Part shown: positions 49,813-60,282 of the stretch, in pieces
How positions within the stretch are numbered: position 1 is the stretch's first letter
Layout: every line of letters starts with the position of its first letter
Assembly: GCF_009659535.1 (NCBI RefSeq)
Contig: NZ_VJZZ01000002.1
Span: 372,001-436,000, forward strand
Length of the DNA: 64,000 nucleotides
Direction of reading: 5' to 3'
Source: Aggregicoccus sp. 17bor-14
Lineage (GTDB): Bacteria; Myxococcota; Myxococcia; Myxococcales; Myxococcaceae
Translations under genes and position numbers: made by a program
The notes under the pieces: model-generated
Seen by the model: only the letters and a program-made list of their open reading frames with translations
What the model was told of the DNA's origin: nothing
Databases searched by the model: none

Positions 49813-51489
49813 TTACGCACCAGAGTTGGCGACGCCACATGCGCTCAACAGCGCTTCTAAGAATGCCTTCGCATACTTCAGGTCGTCTTCAAGAAGTCCT
49901 TTACGGACCAAATCGAACGCGCGATTCTTGAAATTCGGCGCATCTTTCTTTGGCAGAAACCTCTTCCCTTTGAGAACGCCCAAGACGCCAAGCGCTTGAT
50001 CAACTTCATCGATGATGCGGTCTGGGTAGAAGCGTTCCACTCCACGGAACGTATCATCGAGATGCGGATTCGCGCTGCTCTCGTCCCAGACAACCACATG
50101 TGCGCAGTCGAGCCCGTGGAAAAGTTTCTCAATATCCTTCTTCCTCGACAGTGAATCCCAGTCGAGAACGACGACGATCGGTGCCGTCTTCAGTCGGGTT
50201 CGAATCGCAGGCATGTGGGTTTTGAGATATTTGATCATGTCGTCGATGCCTCCCGTCGCTCCACCGCCTTGGAGCTCCTCGAGGGTTGCGACACGAAAGA
50301 CGCTGTCGGGGGCCGAAATCCGAAGTGCGGCTTCGATAAAGGCTTTGTCGTGCTTGCCTTCGACAAAGATCACGGGGTCGAGCGGGAACGACAGAATAGG
50401 ATGCACCCATCTGGAGATCCCCGTGCGAGCAGCTTCGTGCAAAGCCTCCAGTTTGGACGTCGGGGCCGATAGTGAACTAGCTCCGTCTTCATGCGAGACC
50501 AAAATGGGTTGGTCTGAGTACTGGAGGACTAGGTCCGAGTGCGTAGTCGAAAAGATTTGAAGGCGCCCATTCTCCTCGCTGGATACATCCGCAAGGTATC
50601 GCGCGACCTGTGCTTCCAGAGCCGTATGTAGGGATGACTCGGGCTCTTCCAGGGCCCACACGGTGGCTTGTTTCCAGCCAAACTTACGGTTGTAGTCTCG
50701 GTCGATCAGCGCCAGCGTCTCAAGCATCAACAGGCTTTGGATTCCGGAGCCTTGAAACTTGTCGTCGGTTTCATGTTCGCCGCTGCCAAGTCGATAGCCA
50801 AAAGCAAAGACCATGTCCTGCAGAGAACGAGGCGTGGCAAGCTTGACCTCCCCAATCCCAGGACATGCCTCGCGCACATGCTTGCTCAAGTCCTGAGTGA
50901 GCGAAACGGATATCTGCTCTAAAGCCTGAAAGGCCTTTTCTTGATCAATCGTTTTGCCCGCCATACGTCGGACTATGACGTCCCGCAGTGCGTGGTGTTC
51001 TGAACGAATAATTTCAAGCGGCAGGACTCTGTTGGGGATGTATCGAAAGGAAATCAGCGACAGGAAACGATTTATGTATTCTCGTTCGTCCAGGTCGTTG
51101 ATTTCTTTCCCGTTGAGTTCCAAGCTTGGTGTTAGTGAGTCGAGGGTCCACTCCTTCGCGATCGAAAAGGTACTTCCCCCAAGAAAAGACTCGACGTTCT
51201 TGATGGTCTTTTGGAACTTGAAATTGCTAGGGAGTGAGAAGTTTAGCGCGACTCTAATTCTCTTCTTCTTGCCCTTGGGGGCATTCGGGCCTCGGTGATA
51301 GTCAGACTCAATGTTGATATTGAGGTTTTGATCCGACTGGCCGGTGAAGAAGAGGTTTAGGGCGCGAAGTACATTCGACTTTCCAGAGTTGTTGAGGCCC
51401 GCAATGGCATTCAAGCTCCCTAGGTGCTCAAGCTTTCCCTTGTTGATTGAGCGGAAGCCGCTGATGTCGATGCCGGTAATAAGCTTCAC
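49813..51489 (-). CDS. OLD-family ATP-dependent endonuclease
   Basis: A 558-residue protein with an N-terminal ABC-type ATPase and a C-terminal TOPRIM domain. The ATPase has Walker A GLNNSGKSN (31-39), Walker B VWALEEPESS (277 onward) and FSTTHSDLVL. The TOPRIM has VIFVEGKHDKAFI (E377) and VVVLDWDS (D443, D445), the metal-binding acidic residues of OLD nucleases. This is the architecture of GajA and other class 1 or 2 OLD enzymes, which cut DNA in phage defence. There is no UvrD-like partner next to it; the broken Schlafen gene is downstream on the same strand. Base composition is low-GC, as in neighbouring accessory genes. Confidence 0.88.
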   Translation of the reverse strand: MKLITGIDISGFRSINKGKLEHLGSLNAIAGLNNSGKSNVLRALNLFFTGQSDQNLNINIESDYHRGPNAPKGKKKRIRVALNFSLPSNFKFQKTIKNVESFLGGSTFSIAKEWTLDSLTPSLELNGKEINDLDEREYINRFLSLISFRYIPNRVLPLEIIRSEHHALRDVIVRRMAGKTIDQEKAFQALEQISVSLTQDLSKHVREACPGIGEVKLATPRSLQDMVFAFGYRLGSGEHETDDKFQGSGIQSLLMLETLALIDRDYNRKFGWKQATVWALEEPESSLHTALEAQVARYLADVSSEENGRLQIFSTTHSDLVLQYSDQPILVSHEDGASSLSAPTSKLEALHEAARTGISRWVHPILSFPLDPVIFVEGKHDKAFIEAALRISAPDSVFRVATLEELQGGGATGGIDDMIKYLKTHMPAIRTRLKTAPIVVVLDWDSLSRKKDIEKLFHGLDCAHVVVWDESSANPHLDDTFRGVERFYPDRIIDEVDQALGVLGVLKGKRFLPKKDAPNFKNRAFDLVRKGLLEDDLKYAKAFLEALLSACGVANSGA

Positions 51490-51707
51490 AGGTTTCCTCT
51501 CGACCCCAAATGGAGCCCTTCACAAGTCGAAGGTGAAAGTATTGCGATGCACCTAGTTCTTGCTCGGGACACTGGGGATGCCCCTAACTGCGCCTACTGC
51601 CAAGGCTGTTCGCGAAATCATGACCCAGACAAGGGTGTGGCGTCACGCATTGCCGGGTTTGCAGTGAGGCCATCTCGTGCGCAGGGATGAGCACTGCGCC
51701 TTAGCCT
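51490..51707. other. Low-GC intergenic edge of accessory segment
   Basis: About 218 bases upstream of the OLD gene, carrying its promoter region. No gene or repeat was recognised. Base composition returns to the high-GC background just beyond 51700, so this is the other edge of the AT-richer segment. Confidence 0.4.
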
Positions 51708-53794
51708 TTACTTCCGCAGCAGCGTGCCCTCCAGGAAGAAGGCCACGGCGGCGGCCACGATGAGCCAGGTCCACACCGGGACCTCGGGCTTCTGGGCGTC
51801 GCCGTTCGCGGCCTTCACCGTCTCCTCGCCGAAGTAGGCGGTGAGCGATTCTTGCGGGATGCGGGTGAGGTCGCTCTCCGCCGGGTCCAGCGCCACCGCG
51901 AAGGCGAGGGCGGGCACGGGCTTTCCGGCCGCCTCCAGCACCTGGTGCACGCCGGGCTCCGCGAGCGGTCCCGCGCTGAAGCTGCCGTCTCCCTGCGCCT
52001 GCAGCGCGAGCTCGCGCCCATCCGGTGCGCGCACCGCCGTGAGGCGCTCGCTGCCCTCCGGCCGCACGCTCACGTTCTCGCCCACCCGAACGCGCTGCTC
52101 CTGCCGCTCCTCGAGCGCTCCGGCGAGGTACGCCGACATGCGCTGCATCAGCGGCAGGAAGCTCGTGCGGATCGCGAAGTCGCTCCAGTCTCGGTCCACC
52201 GTCGAGGTGAACAGCGCGACGCGCCCCTTGCCCCGCCGCGCCACCGCGAGCGCAGGGGCGCCGTCCTCGTAGGTGGCGAGCACCTCGCTGGCGCCCGGGC
52301 CTTGCGCCTCCAGGAGCACGTAGCGGTAGAAGCGCGCGGAGAGGAGCCCCTCGCCCGCGGCCCCTGCGAAGGGGCTGAACAGCGGGTGCTCCACGGCCAC
52401 GCGCGCGAGCTTCGCCGCCTTCCGGTCCGCGTCCGTGTCGTCGCGCTCGGCCGCCGTGCGCACCAGGCGCAAGGGGCGGGGCAGGAGCGCCTTGAGCCTC
52501 GCGTTGTAGGCCTCCGTCTCCACGCGGTCTCCCATGCTGAGGAAGAGCCCGCCGCCCGCTTCCACGAAGGCGCCCAGGCGCTGCGCTACATCCGCGTCCG
52601 GCGCGGGCACGTTGAGCAGCAGCACCACGTCGTACTGGCCGAAGTCCTCGCGCAGGCCCGCCTCCGCGTCGCGCACGCTCGCCTGCACCGGTGAGCCCGG
52701 GGCACTCAGGGCCGCCTCCACGAAGAAGGCTTCATCCCGATAGCGCGTGGCATTCGGCGCGCCGTTCACCACCAGCGCCTTCAGGGCCCGCGGCACCGGC
52801 AGCACGAAGCCGCGCTTGTCGTCCTCGGCGAGCGCGTCCGGCGCGAGCGTCACCTCGCCCGCGATGACGCCCCCTTGTGCGAAGCGCACCGTGAGCGCCT
52901 TCTGCGCCGTGCCCCCGGCCGCCACGTCCACGAAGCCCTTGGCGAGCACCGTCTCGCCCGTGCGCACCGTGGCCGCCAGGTCCTTCACCGCCTCCGTCGA
53001 GTAGTTCTTCACGGTGAAGGTGAACTGGTAGGCGCGCGGGCCCGCCTGCAGCGCGGGCTCGACCTTGAGATCCACGAGCGCGTGGTTGGACAGCGCCTTG
53101 CCGCCGGCCGCATCGCGCAGCACCACCTCGGGGCGCACGCTACGCCCGTCCGGCGCCTTCACGGTGGGGGCGGGGCTCTCCAGGCGCAGAGAGCCTTGCG
53201 TGAAGTCACTCACCACCACCAGGCGCTTGCCGGCGACCGGGCTATCCTCGAGCGCGCGCGCCGCGAGCTCCAGGCAGCGGCTCAGGTCCGCGGGGGCATA
53301 AGTCGGCTTCGCCTCGTCCAGCTCCCCGCGCATGCGCCCGCGGTCGAAGCCGAGCGCGTGCGGGGCCTGGGGGGCGTCCGTGCACACCAGCACCGTGGCG
53401 GGCTCCTCGGCGCGCAGGTCCGCGAACGCGTCGCGCGCCTCGTCCTGCGCGCGCTCGAAGAGGCTGCGGCCTCCGTCGCGGTAGCGCATGGAGAGGCTCG
53501 CATCCAGCACCACCACGGTGGCCGCGGGACCGCGCGCGCTCTGCGCCGCCACCGCCTCCGAGGCGCACTGCGGCCTCGCGAGCGCGAGCGGGATGAGCAG
53601 CAGGATGAGGGTGCGCAGCGTGTAGAGGATGAGGCGCTTGAGCTTGAGCCGGCTCGCGGTGCGCTTCTGGCTGCGCAGCACGAAGGAGAGGGGCCCGAAG
53701 GGGTGGGGCCTCGGCCGGCGCCGGTCGAAGAGGTGCACCAGCAGGGGGATGAGCGCGGCGGCCATCCCCAGCAGCATCCACGGCTGGGCGAAGC

Positions 53795-53798
<4 letters not shown>
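51708..53798 (-). CDS. BatA-type membrane protein with VWA domain
   Basis: A 696-residue protein. The N-terminal BatA region (MSFAQPWMLLGMAAALIPLLVHLFDRRRPRPHPFGPLSFV) is a membrane hairpin; a second helix follows at ~55-75 and a last one near the C-terminus (VWTWLIVAAAVAFFLEGTLL). A VWA-like domain starts at residue 94, with the MIDAS motif VLDASLSMR (D99, S101, S103). A glutamine-amidotransferase-like domain lies around 340-560. The gene follows DUF58 (4-base overlap) and MoxR genes; these modules chaperone or activate protein complexes at the inner membrane. Confidence 0.87.
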
Positions 53799-54676
<878 letters not shown>

Positions 54677-54688
54677 CCCTACGCCCGG

Positions 54689-55702
54689 CTAGCCCTTCAC
54701 CTGCGCGAGCAGCTGGTCCACCAGCTTCACGCTGGTGATGCCCTCGCTCTCGGCGGTGAAGTTGGGCAGCACGCGGTGGCGCAGCACGGGGCGCGCAAGG
54801 GCGCGCACGTCCTCCACCGTGGCCACGAAGCGCCCGGAGAGAATCGCGCGCGCCTTGGCCGCCACCACCAGGTACTGGCTCGCGCGCGGCCCTGCGCCCC
54901 ACGACACGTTCTTCTGCACGAACTCCGGCACGCCCGGCTCCTTGGGGCGCGTGTTGCGCACCAGGTCCACCGCGAAGCGCACCACGTGGTCCGGCACCGG
55001 CACGCGGCGCACCAGCTCCTGCAGCGCCAGGATCTTCTCCGGCGAGAGGATGCGCTGCAGCGGGCGCTGCGCCGCGCCGGTGGTGCTCTTGACGATCTCC
55101 ACCTCTTCTTCCGCCGTGGGGTAGCCCACGTCGACCAGGAACATGAAGCGGTCCAGCTGCGCCTCGGGCAGGGGGTAGGTGCCCTCCTGCTCGATGGGGT
55201 TCTGGGTGGCGAACACCAGGAAGGGCAGGGCGAGCGGGTAGGTGCGCCCGCCGGCGGTGACCCGGTACTCCTGCATCGCCTGCAGCAGCGCGGCCTGGGT
55301 CTTGGGCGGGGTGCGGTTCACCTCGTCCGCGAGGATGATGTTCGCGAACAGCGGTCCCTCCATGAAGCGGAAGGCGCGGCGCCCCGTGGCCTTGTCCTCC
55401 TCCAGGATGTCCGTGCCCGTGATGTCGCTGGGCATCAGGTCCGGGGTGAACTGGATGCGGTTGAAGGAGAGGTGCAGCACGTCCGCGAGCGTGCTGATGA
55501 GCAGCGTCTTGGCGAGGCCCGGCACGCCCACGAAGAGGCAGTGGCCGCGGCTGAAGAGCGCGATGAGCAGGTGCTCCACCACCTCGCGCTGGCCCACCAC
55601 GCGCTTCTCGATCTGCTCGAGGATCTGCCGCTTGGCCTCGGCGAGCTCCGCGACCGCCTGCAGGTCCGCGCTCGTGGGCTCAGAAGGGGAGAGGCTTTCC
55701 AT
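54689..55702 (-). CDS. MoxR family AAA+ ATPase
   Basis: A 337-residue MoxR ATPase. Walker A GVPGLAKT (59-66), Walker B IILADEVNRTPPKTQ, sensor 1 FATQNPIEQEGTYPLPEAQLDRF and the C-terminal lid are complete. It is thought to work with the DUF58 and BatA products as a chaperone-like complex. ATG 55702 is the natural start, since MESLSPSEPTSADLQAVAELAEAKRQI leads into the family. The gap of 167 bases to the upstream Hsp70 cluster suggests a separate promoter. Confidence 0.92.
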   Translation of the reverse strand: MESLSPSEPTSADLQAVAELAEAKRQILEQIEKRVVGQREVVEHLLIALFSRGHCLFVGVPGLAKTLLISTLADVLHLSFNRIQFTPDLMPSDITGTDILEEDKATGRRAFRFMEGPLFANIILADEVNRTPPKTQAALLQAMQEYRVTAGGRTYPLALPFLVFATQNPIEQEGTYPLPEAQLDRFMFLVDVGYPTAEEEVEIVKSTTGAAQRPLQRILSPEKILALQELVRRVPVPDHVVRFAVDLVRNTRPKEPGVPEFVQKNVSWGAGPRASQYLVVAAKARAILSGRFVATVEDVRALARPVLRHRVLPNFTAESEGITSVKLVDQLLAQVKG

Positions 55703-55869
55703 GAGAGAGGTTCTTATCCGCCAGGGGCAGTGGGAACCAACGCTTTCGGGCCGCTGCCCCTCCGGACCGTAGAGGGCGAACGGTTGGGTGCCTGCCGTAT
55801 TCCGGGTGGGCACCCTCCCTCCCTGCCTCCTGGGCGTACGGCCAGGTGCGCCTGGGGCCTGCCCCCGTG

Positions 55870-57348
55870 CTACCAGCCGACGCGGACGTTGCGCTCCTGC
55901 GTGGTGATGGACGGGCCGTGCCCCACCGTGCGCGCCTCCTCCAGGAGGAAGCGGAAGATGGCGTTGCCGAAGGGGCGCTGCGACTCGACGTTGAAGAGCT
56001 GCACGCCGTAGTTACAGAGCCGATCGTGCGTCTCGTAGAAGGCGGCGCGCCGGTCCGTGGAGTGCGTCTCGGCGAGCTGCTGGTAGAGGGCGCGCACCCG
56101 GCGGAAGTCGCGCCACTCCTCGTGCGGCTCGAGCAGCTCGCCCTCTTTCGCGCGGTGCTCCATGGCGGTGAGCGAGCGGCGCAGCTCCTCGTAGAGGCGC
56201 TCGCGCTGCTGCCAGGCCGCCGCGTGCAGCAGCGAGCCCTGCGGGGCGCGGATGTCCAGCACCGTGCCCTGCGCCTCGGCGAGCGCCGCGAGGTCCGCGC
56301 CCGCCGCCTCGCGCAGCCGCAGCATCACCCCCTCCGCGCCCGGCACGCCCAGCTCCGCGGCGCGCTGGAAGAAGCGCGTGCGGGCTCCCTCGTCCGCGAG
56401 CGCCGCGTCCCAGCGCGCGCCCACCGTCCCCAGTGCGTCTGCGCCGCCCGCCGCGCGCCACAGCCCGACGTGCAGGGCAAAGGCGACGGTCTCGGGAGCG
56501 CCCGTGGGGGCCGCGGGCGTGGGCTCCGGCCAGGGCAGGGGGCGCGCGAGCTGCCGCACGAACCCGAAGGTGCGCCACCACCCCCCCGCGAGGACCCAGC
56601 GCGCCCAGAGCGAGGCAGGCGAGGGTGCACGGCGCTTCCCCAGCGCGCGCGACGCGAGCGCGGAGAGCAGCCACAGGTTCGGACAGCGCCGCGGGCCCTG
56701 CGCGCACAGCTGCAGCACGCGCTCCCAGTCTCCGGCCTCGGCCGCCTGCGCTGCGAGCCAGGTGCTCGCCGTGCGCAGCACGAGGGGAGGGCACACCCGC
56801 TTGTCGAAGGTGTCCAGGCCCTCGAGGAGCACGCGCGCCCGGGCCTCGTCGCCCTGCGCGACGGCGAGGAGGCCGCGCGCGAGCAGCAGCGTGGGGCGCA
56901 GCTCCTGCACCTCGCCCAGCTTTCGCTCCAGCCAGGCCACTTGCTTGGGAGTGGGCGGGCTGCGCCGGTAGAGCAGCGCCCACGCGGCCGCGAGCGCCTT
57001 GCGGCCCGTGCCGTCGCGCAGGAAGCGCAGGTCCGGAGGCGCCGCGAGCCAGTACGCGAGCCGCGGCATTCCGAGGGGCACCACGAGGTGGCGCACCCCC
57101 GTCCAGGGCGCGAACATCAGCGCGGCGACGAGCCACCACACGGCCTCGGCCCCCGCGGCCAGGTCCCCCGCCGAGTGGGCCACGAGGTTGAGGACGAGCA
57201 CGAGGCCCGCGAGCACGTACCAGACGACGCCGAGCAGGGTTAGGTCCTGCCCCACCCCGTAGGTGCGCGCCACCCGCCCGGCCTGAGGGCCCTGGCGGCT
57301 CTGCGCGGCGCGGACGGCGAGCCAGATGAGGGGACCGATGGGAATCAA
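55870..57348 (-). CDS. Membrane protein with TPR-like helical body, third gene of Hsp70 operon
   Basis: A 492-residue protein. The N-terminus has three membrane segments (IPIGPLIWLAVRA; LTLLGVVWYVLAGLVLVLNLVAH; AVWWLVAALMFAPW). The rest is a soluble, Leu/Ala-rich helical body with TPR-like spacing (KQVAWLERKLGEVQELRPTLLLARGLLAVAQGDEARARVLLEGL). I do not recognise a named family. It starts at TTG 57348: GGAGG lies five bases upstream, and its TTGA overlaps the J-like gene stop. Its position as the last gene of an Hsp70 operon suggests a chaperone adaptor that tethers the system to the membrane. Confidence 0.78.
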   Translation of the reverse strand: MIPIGPLIWLAVRAAQSRQGPQAGRVARTYGVGQDLTLLGVVWYVLAGLVLVLNLVAHSAGDLAAGAEAVWWLVAALMFAPWTGVRHLVVPLGMPRLAYWLAAPPDLRFLRDGTGRKALAAAWALLYRRSPPTPKQVAWLERKLGEVQELRPTLLLARGLLAVAQGDEARARVLLEGLDTFDKRVCPPLVLRTASTWLAAQAAEAGDWERVLQLCAQGPRRCPNLWLLSALASRALGKRRAPSPASLWARWVLAGGWWRTFGFVRQLARPLPWPEPTPAAPTGAPETVAFALHVGLWRAAGGADALGTVGARWDAALADEGARTRFFQRAAELGVPGAEGVMLRLREAAGADLAALAEAQGTVLDIRAPQGSLLHAAAWQQRERLYEELRRSLTAMEHRAKEGELLEPHEEWRDFRRVRALYQQLAETHSTDRRAAFYETHDRLCNYGVQLFNVESQRPFGNAIFRFLLEEARTVGHGPSITTQERNVRVGW

Positions 57349-57704
57349 GGTGCCCTCCGGCGGCCGAAGCCGAGCGCCGCCGGGGCGCCGCGCCACGGCG
57401 TGGCGGTGCGGGGTGCAGGGTCCGCGGGCGCCAGTGCGGCGGCCTGACGCGCCACCCACTCGTGCAGCAGGCGGCGGGCCGGGTCGCGCAGGTCCGCGAG
57501 CGCGCGCCGCACGCGCTCGGGGGTGCGCGGCTCCGGCCCCAGCGGGGTGGCGAACTGCGCCGCGTCCTGCAGCTTCAGCTCGAGCGCCGCGAGCAGGCGC
57601 GCGCCCTCGCGCTCCACCTCCATGCGGCTGCAGCCCGGGGCGAGCCCCAGGACCAGGAAGGCGTTCTCACGCACCAGCTCGGCCAGCAGGGGGGCGCCGC
57701 TCAT
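57345..57704 (-). CDS. Degenerate J-domain-like small protein, Hsp70 operon
   Basis: A 119-residue protein. VRENAFLVLGLAPGCSRMEVEREGARLLAALEL and the helical RVRRALADLRDPARRLLHEWVAR resemble the helices of a J-domain (FxVLGLxPxAxxxEI), but the catalytic HPD tripeptide is absent. It is therefore J-like, probably a structural partner of the neighbouring Hsp70 and not a stimulating co-chaperone. The ATG overlaps the Hsp70 stop by 4 bases, and its own stop overlaps the next gene's TTG. Confidence 0.72.
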   Translation of the reverse strand: MSGAPLLAELVRENAFLVLGLAPGCSRMEVEREGARLLAALELKLQDAAQFATPLGPEPRTPERVRRALADLRDPARRLLHEWVARQAAALAPADPAPRTATPWRGAPAALGFGRRRAP

Positions 57705-60160
57705 CGCAGCCCCGAGCGGTGGGCGAGCTGCTGCGACTGCGCATCCACCGGCAGCAGGCTGCGCAACTCGCCGACGACGTCGCGCAGGCGGCCCGCATCC
57801 TTGCGCGCGAGCGCCTCGCGCCCCGCGCTCACCAGCGCCTGGGCGCGCGGCAGGTCGGTGGCGTCGTCCGCGCGGCTCGCGGCGTCCTCGAACATCCACT
57901 CCCACGCCTTCGGGTGGCGGAAGAAGGCCGCGTTGCCCAGCCGCACCACCGCGCGGCGCTGGCGCTGCAGCTCGGCCACCTGGCGCGCGGTGCGTGCGCG
58001 CTCGAAGGCCGTCACGGTGTCGCGCAGCAGCTGCTGCTCCTCGGGGGTGCCGAAGCTGGACACCCAGTCGATGCACCAGGCGACGTCCGCGCGGGCCTCG
58101 GCCTCCAGCTCGGGCCACATCCGCTCGGCCTCGAGCGCATCCAGCGCCGCCTCCAGCTCCAGCAGCGTGCGGCGCGCCTTCTGCCCTGCGTCCGCGTCGC
58201 CTCCGCTGGCCGCCGCCGCATCGCGCTCGGCGTCCAGCAGCTGCTCGTCCGCGCTCGCGAGCAGGGCGAGCGTGGGCGCCGCCGCGCTGCGGAAGGCCGC
58301 CTGCCGCGCGCGGGCGAGGCGCGTGCGCAGCCCGCGGGCGAGCTCCGCTAGGGCCTCGGGGTCCGCATCCGGGACGAGCAGCCGCGCCACCTCCTCGAAC
58401 ACCTGCCCCGTCGCGGGCAGCAGCGCGCGCGCCGAGAGGCGCCCGCCGCGGTCCAGCTCGAGGGTGAGCTCCACGGGGCTGCCTGCGGACAGCGTCGCGC
58501 CCAGCTTGTCGCCGCGCACCTCGAGCACGCCGACCTCGCGGCACAGGTGCGCGAGCTCGTACTCGCCCTGGATGATGGGGATGCGCACCAGCGCGCCCGC
58601 GGCGCCCTTGGCCACCGCCTGCACGGTGTGGTGGCGGAAGGTGCGGCGGCTGGGCAGGGGCGTGCCGCGCTCGAAGTACACGCGCACCCGGTCGTCCGCG
58701 AGCGCCACGCCGAGCGTGCGCGAGAGGGGCGGGTCGCTCAGCGTGAGCCCGTGCACGATGCTGAAGCGCGAGGGGCGCAGCGCCACCGGCTCGCCGCGCG
58801 CGCCCGTACCCGTCACGAGGAAGGTGCTGCGCTGGCGCACCCGCAGCTCCACGGGTGCCGCGAACGCACCCTCGGCGCTCAGGGGCAGCGGCGGGCTCGT
58901 CCAGCCCCCGTCCTCGCGCGCGAGCTGCACCGTCGCGGGCGCAGCGCCGCCCGTGGCCTCCGCGAGGCGGCCGAGCACGTAGGGGGTGGGGTCCGCGGTC
59001 ATCGCCGGGTACTGCAGCCACAGCGCGCGCCCCGTCTCGGCCTCCTTCGGCGCGGGCCGCGCGTCCAGGCCCGCGGTGCCGGCGTAGAGCGCGGCCCCCT
59101 GGCCCACGAGGGTCATCGGGTCCAGCTGCTCCTGGAAGGGGACGCCCAGCAGCTCCGCGAGCCGCTCGCGCACGAAGGGCGCCTGCGTGGGGCCGCCCAC
59201 GAGCACGAGGCGCGACACCTGCGAGGGCTCGAGGCCGTGCGCCTTGAGCAGCCGCAGGCAGACTGCGACCGAGCGGTCCACGAGCGGCGTGCACGCCTCG
59301 CGCACCGCCTCGCGGGTGAGCACCGTGTCCAGGTCCACCGCGCCGCTCCCGGTGCGGAAGAGGCCGGGCAGCAGCAGCGGCACCTCGGGGGCGCGGCTCA
59401 GCTCGATCTTCGCCTCCTCCACCGCGAGCTTCAGCTGGCGCAGGGCCGCCGCGTGCGCAGGGTCCGCGCGGCTGATGCGCACGCCCTGCTGCGCCTCGAG
59501 CTCCGCGAGCAGGCGGTCCACGAGGCTCCAGTCGAAGTCACGCCCGCCCAGGAAGTTGTCACCATCGTGGCCCACCACGCGCAAGAGCCCCTCGCGCGTC
59601 TCGAGCAGCGAGGCGTCGAAGGTGCCACCGCCCAGGTCGTAGACGAGCCAGGCGCCCACGTCCTCGCCCGCGCGCCACCCGGCGGCGATGGCCGAGGCCA
59701 CCGGCTCCTGGATGAGCTCCACGCGCTCGAAGCCCGCGAGCCGCGCGGCCTCCGAGGTGGCGGCGCTCTGGGGCAGCTCGAAGAGCGCGGGCACCGAGAT
59801 GACCGCGCGCTCGGGCGCCACGCCGAGCTGCTGCTGCACGTCCGCGCGCAGCGAGCGCAGGACCTCGGCCGCGAGCTCCTCGGGGCGGCGCGTGAGCTTC
59901 GCCGCGGGGAACTCCAGCGCCTGGGACGTGCCCATCAGCCGCTTGAACTCGGAGCGGGTGTTGGCGGGGTCGGTCTCCAGCAGCCGGCGCGCCTTGTGCC
60001 CCACCGTGGTGCGGCCCGCGGCGTCGATGCGCACCACGGAGGGCGTGAGGGCGGTGCCCAGCGCGTTGCGCACCAGGGTCACCTCCTCGCCGTCGAAGAC
60101 GGCCGCGGTGGAGTTGGTCGTACCGAGGTCGATGCCAAGGAACAGCGGACGGGAGCTCAT
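57701..60160 (-). CDS. Hsp70 family protein (divergent DnaK-like)
   Basis: An 819-residue Hsp70, longer than DnaK (about 640). The ATPase domain is complete: GIDLGTTNSTAAVF (9-22), PALFELPQS, WLVYDLGGGTFDASLL and RLVLVGGPTQAPFVRERL. After residue ~390 the substrate domain and a long helical C-terminus diverge from DnaK (HCC-like Hsp70s of myxobacteria have similar extensions), with no EEVD-like tail. It should be a specialised chaperone ATPase for an unknown client, with the J-like and membrane proteins encoded by the same operon. ATG 60160 gives MSSRPLFLGIDLGTTN. Confidence 0.9.
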   Translation of the reverse strand: MSSRPLFLGIDLGTTNSTAAVFDGEEVTLVRNALGTALTPSVVRIDAAGRTTVGHKARRLLETDPANTRSEFKRLMGTSQALEFPAAKLTRRPEELAAEVLRSLRADVQQQLGVAPERAVISVPALFELPQSAATSEAARLAGFERVELIQEPVASAIAAGWRAGEDVGAWLVYDLGGGTFDASLLETREGLLRVVGHDGDNFLGGRDFDWSLVDRLLAELEAQQGVRISRADPAHAAALRQLKLAVEEAKIELSRAPEVPLLLPGLFRTGSGAVDLDTVLTREAVREACTPLVDRSVAVCLRLLKAHGLEPSQVSRLVLVGGPTQAPFVRERLAELLGVPFQEQLDPMTLVGQGAALYAGTAGLDARPAPKEAETGRALWLQYPAMTADPTPYVLGRLAEATGGAAPATVQLAREDGGWTSPPLPLSAEGAFAAPVELRVRQRSTFLVTGTGARGEPVALRPSRFSIVHGLTLSDPPLSRTLGVALADDRVRVYFERGTPLPSRRTFRHHTVQAVAKGAAGALVRIPIIQGEYELAHLCREVGVLEVRGDKLGATLSAGSPVELTLELDRGGRLSARALLPATGQVFEEVARLLVPDADPEALAELARGLRTRLARARQAAFRSAAAPTLALLASADEQLLDAERDAAAASGGDADAGQKARRTLLELEAALDALEAERMWPELEAEARADVAWCIDWVSSFGTPEEQQLLRDTVTAFERARTARQVAELQRQRRAVVRLGNAAFFRHPKAWEWMFEDAASRADDATDLPRAQALVSAGREALARKDAGRLRDVVGELRSLLPVDAQSQQLAHRSGLR

Positions 60161-60268
60161 GGTCGGGGCGGGCGCGCAGGATACGCAGAAATCCGGGCTT
60201 CCGGGCAGCCCCGGAGGGCGGCCGCCGGAGGCCCGGGTGGGCGCATGTCTGCACCGCGCGCAGTGCGC

Positions 60269-60274
60269 TAGGGT
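60269..60274 (+). promoter_or_regulatory. TAGGGT -10-like element
   Basis: TGCGCTAGGGT with an 8-base gap to ATG 60283, the same near-leaderless geometry as the site at 11351. Confidence 0.5.
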
Positions 60275-60282
60275 CGCTCCCC

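Noticed and set aside
55703-55869. TTGGTT - 18 bases - TAAGAA as a promoter for moxR
   Set aside because: The -10 would lie only 8 bases from the ATG with a poor -35; not strong enough to list as a site.
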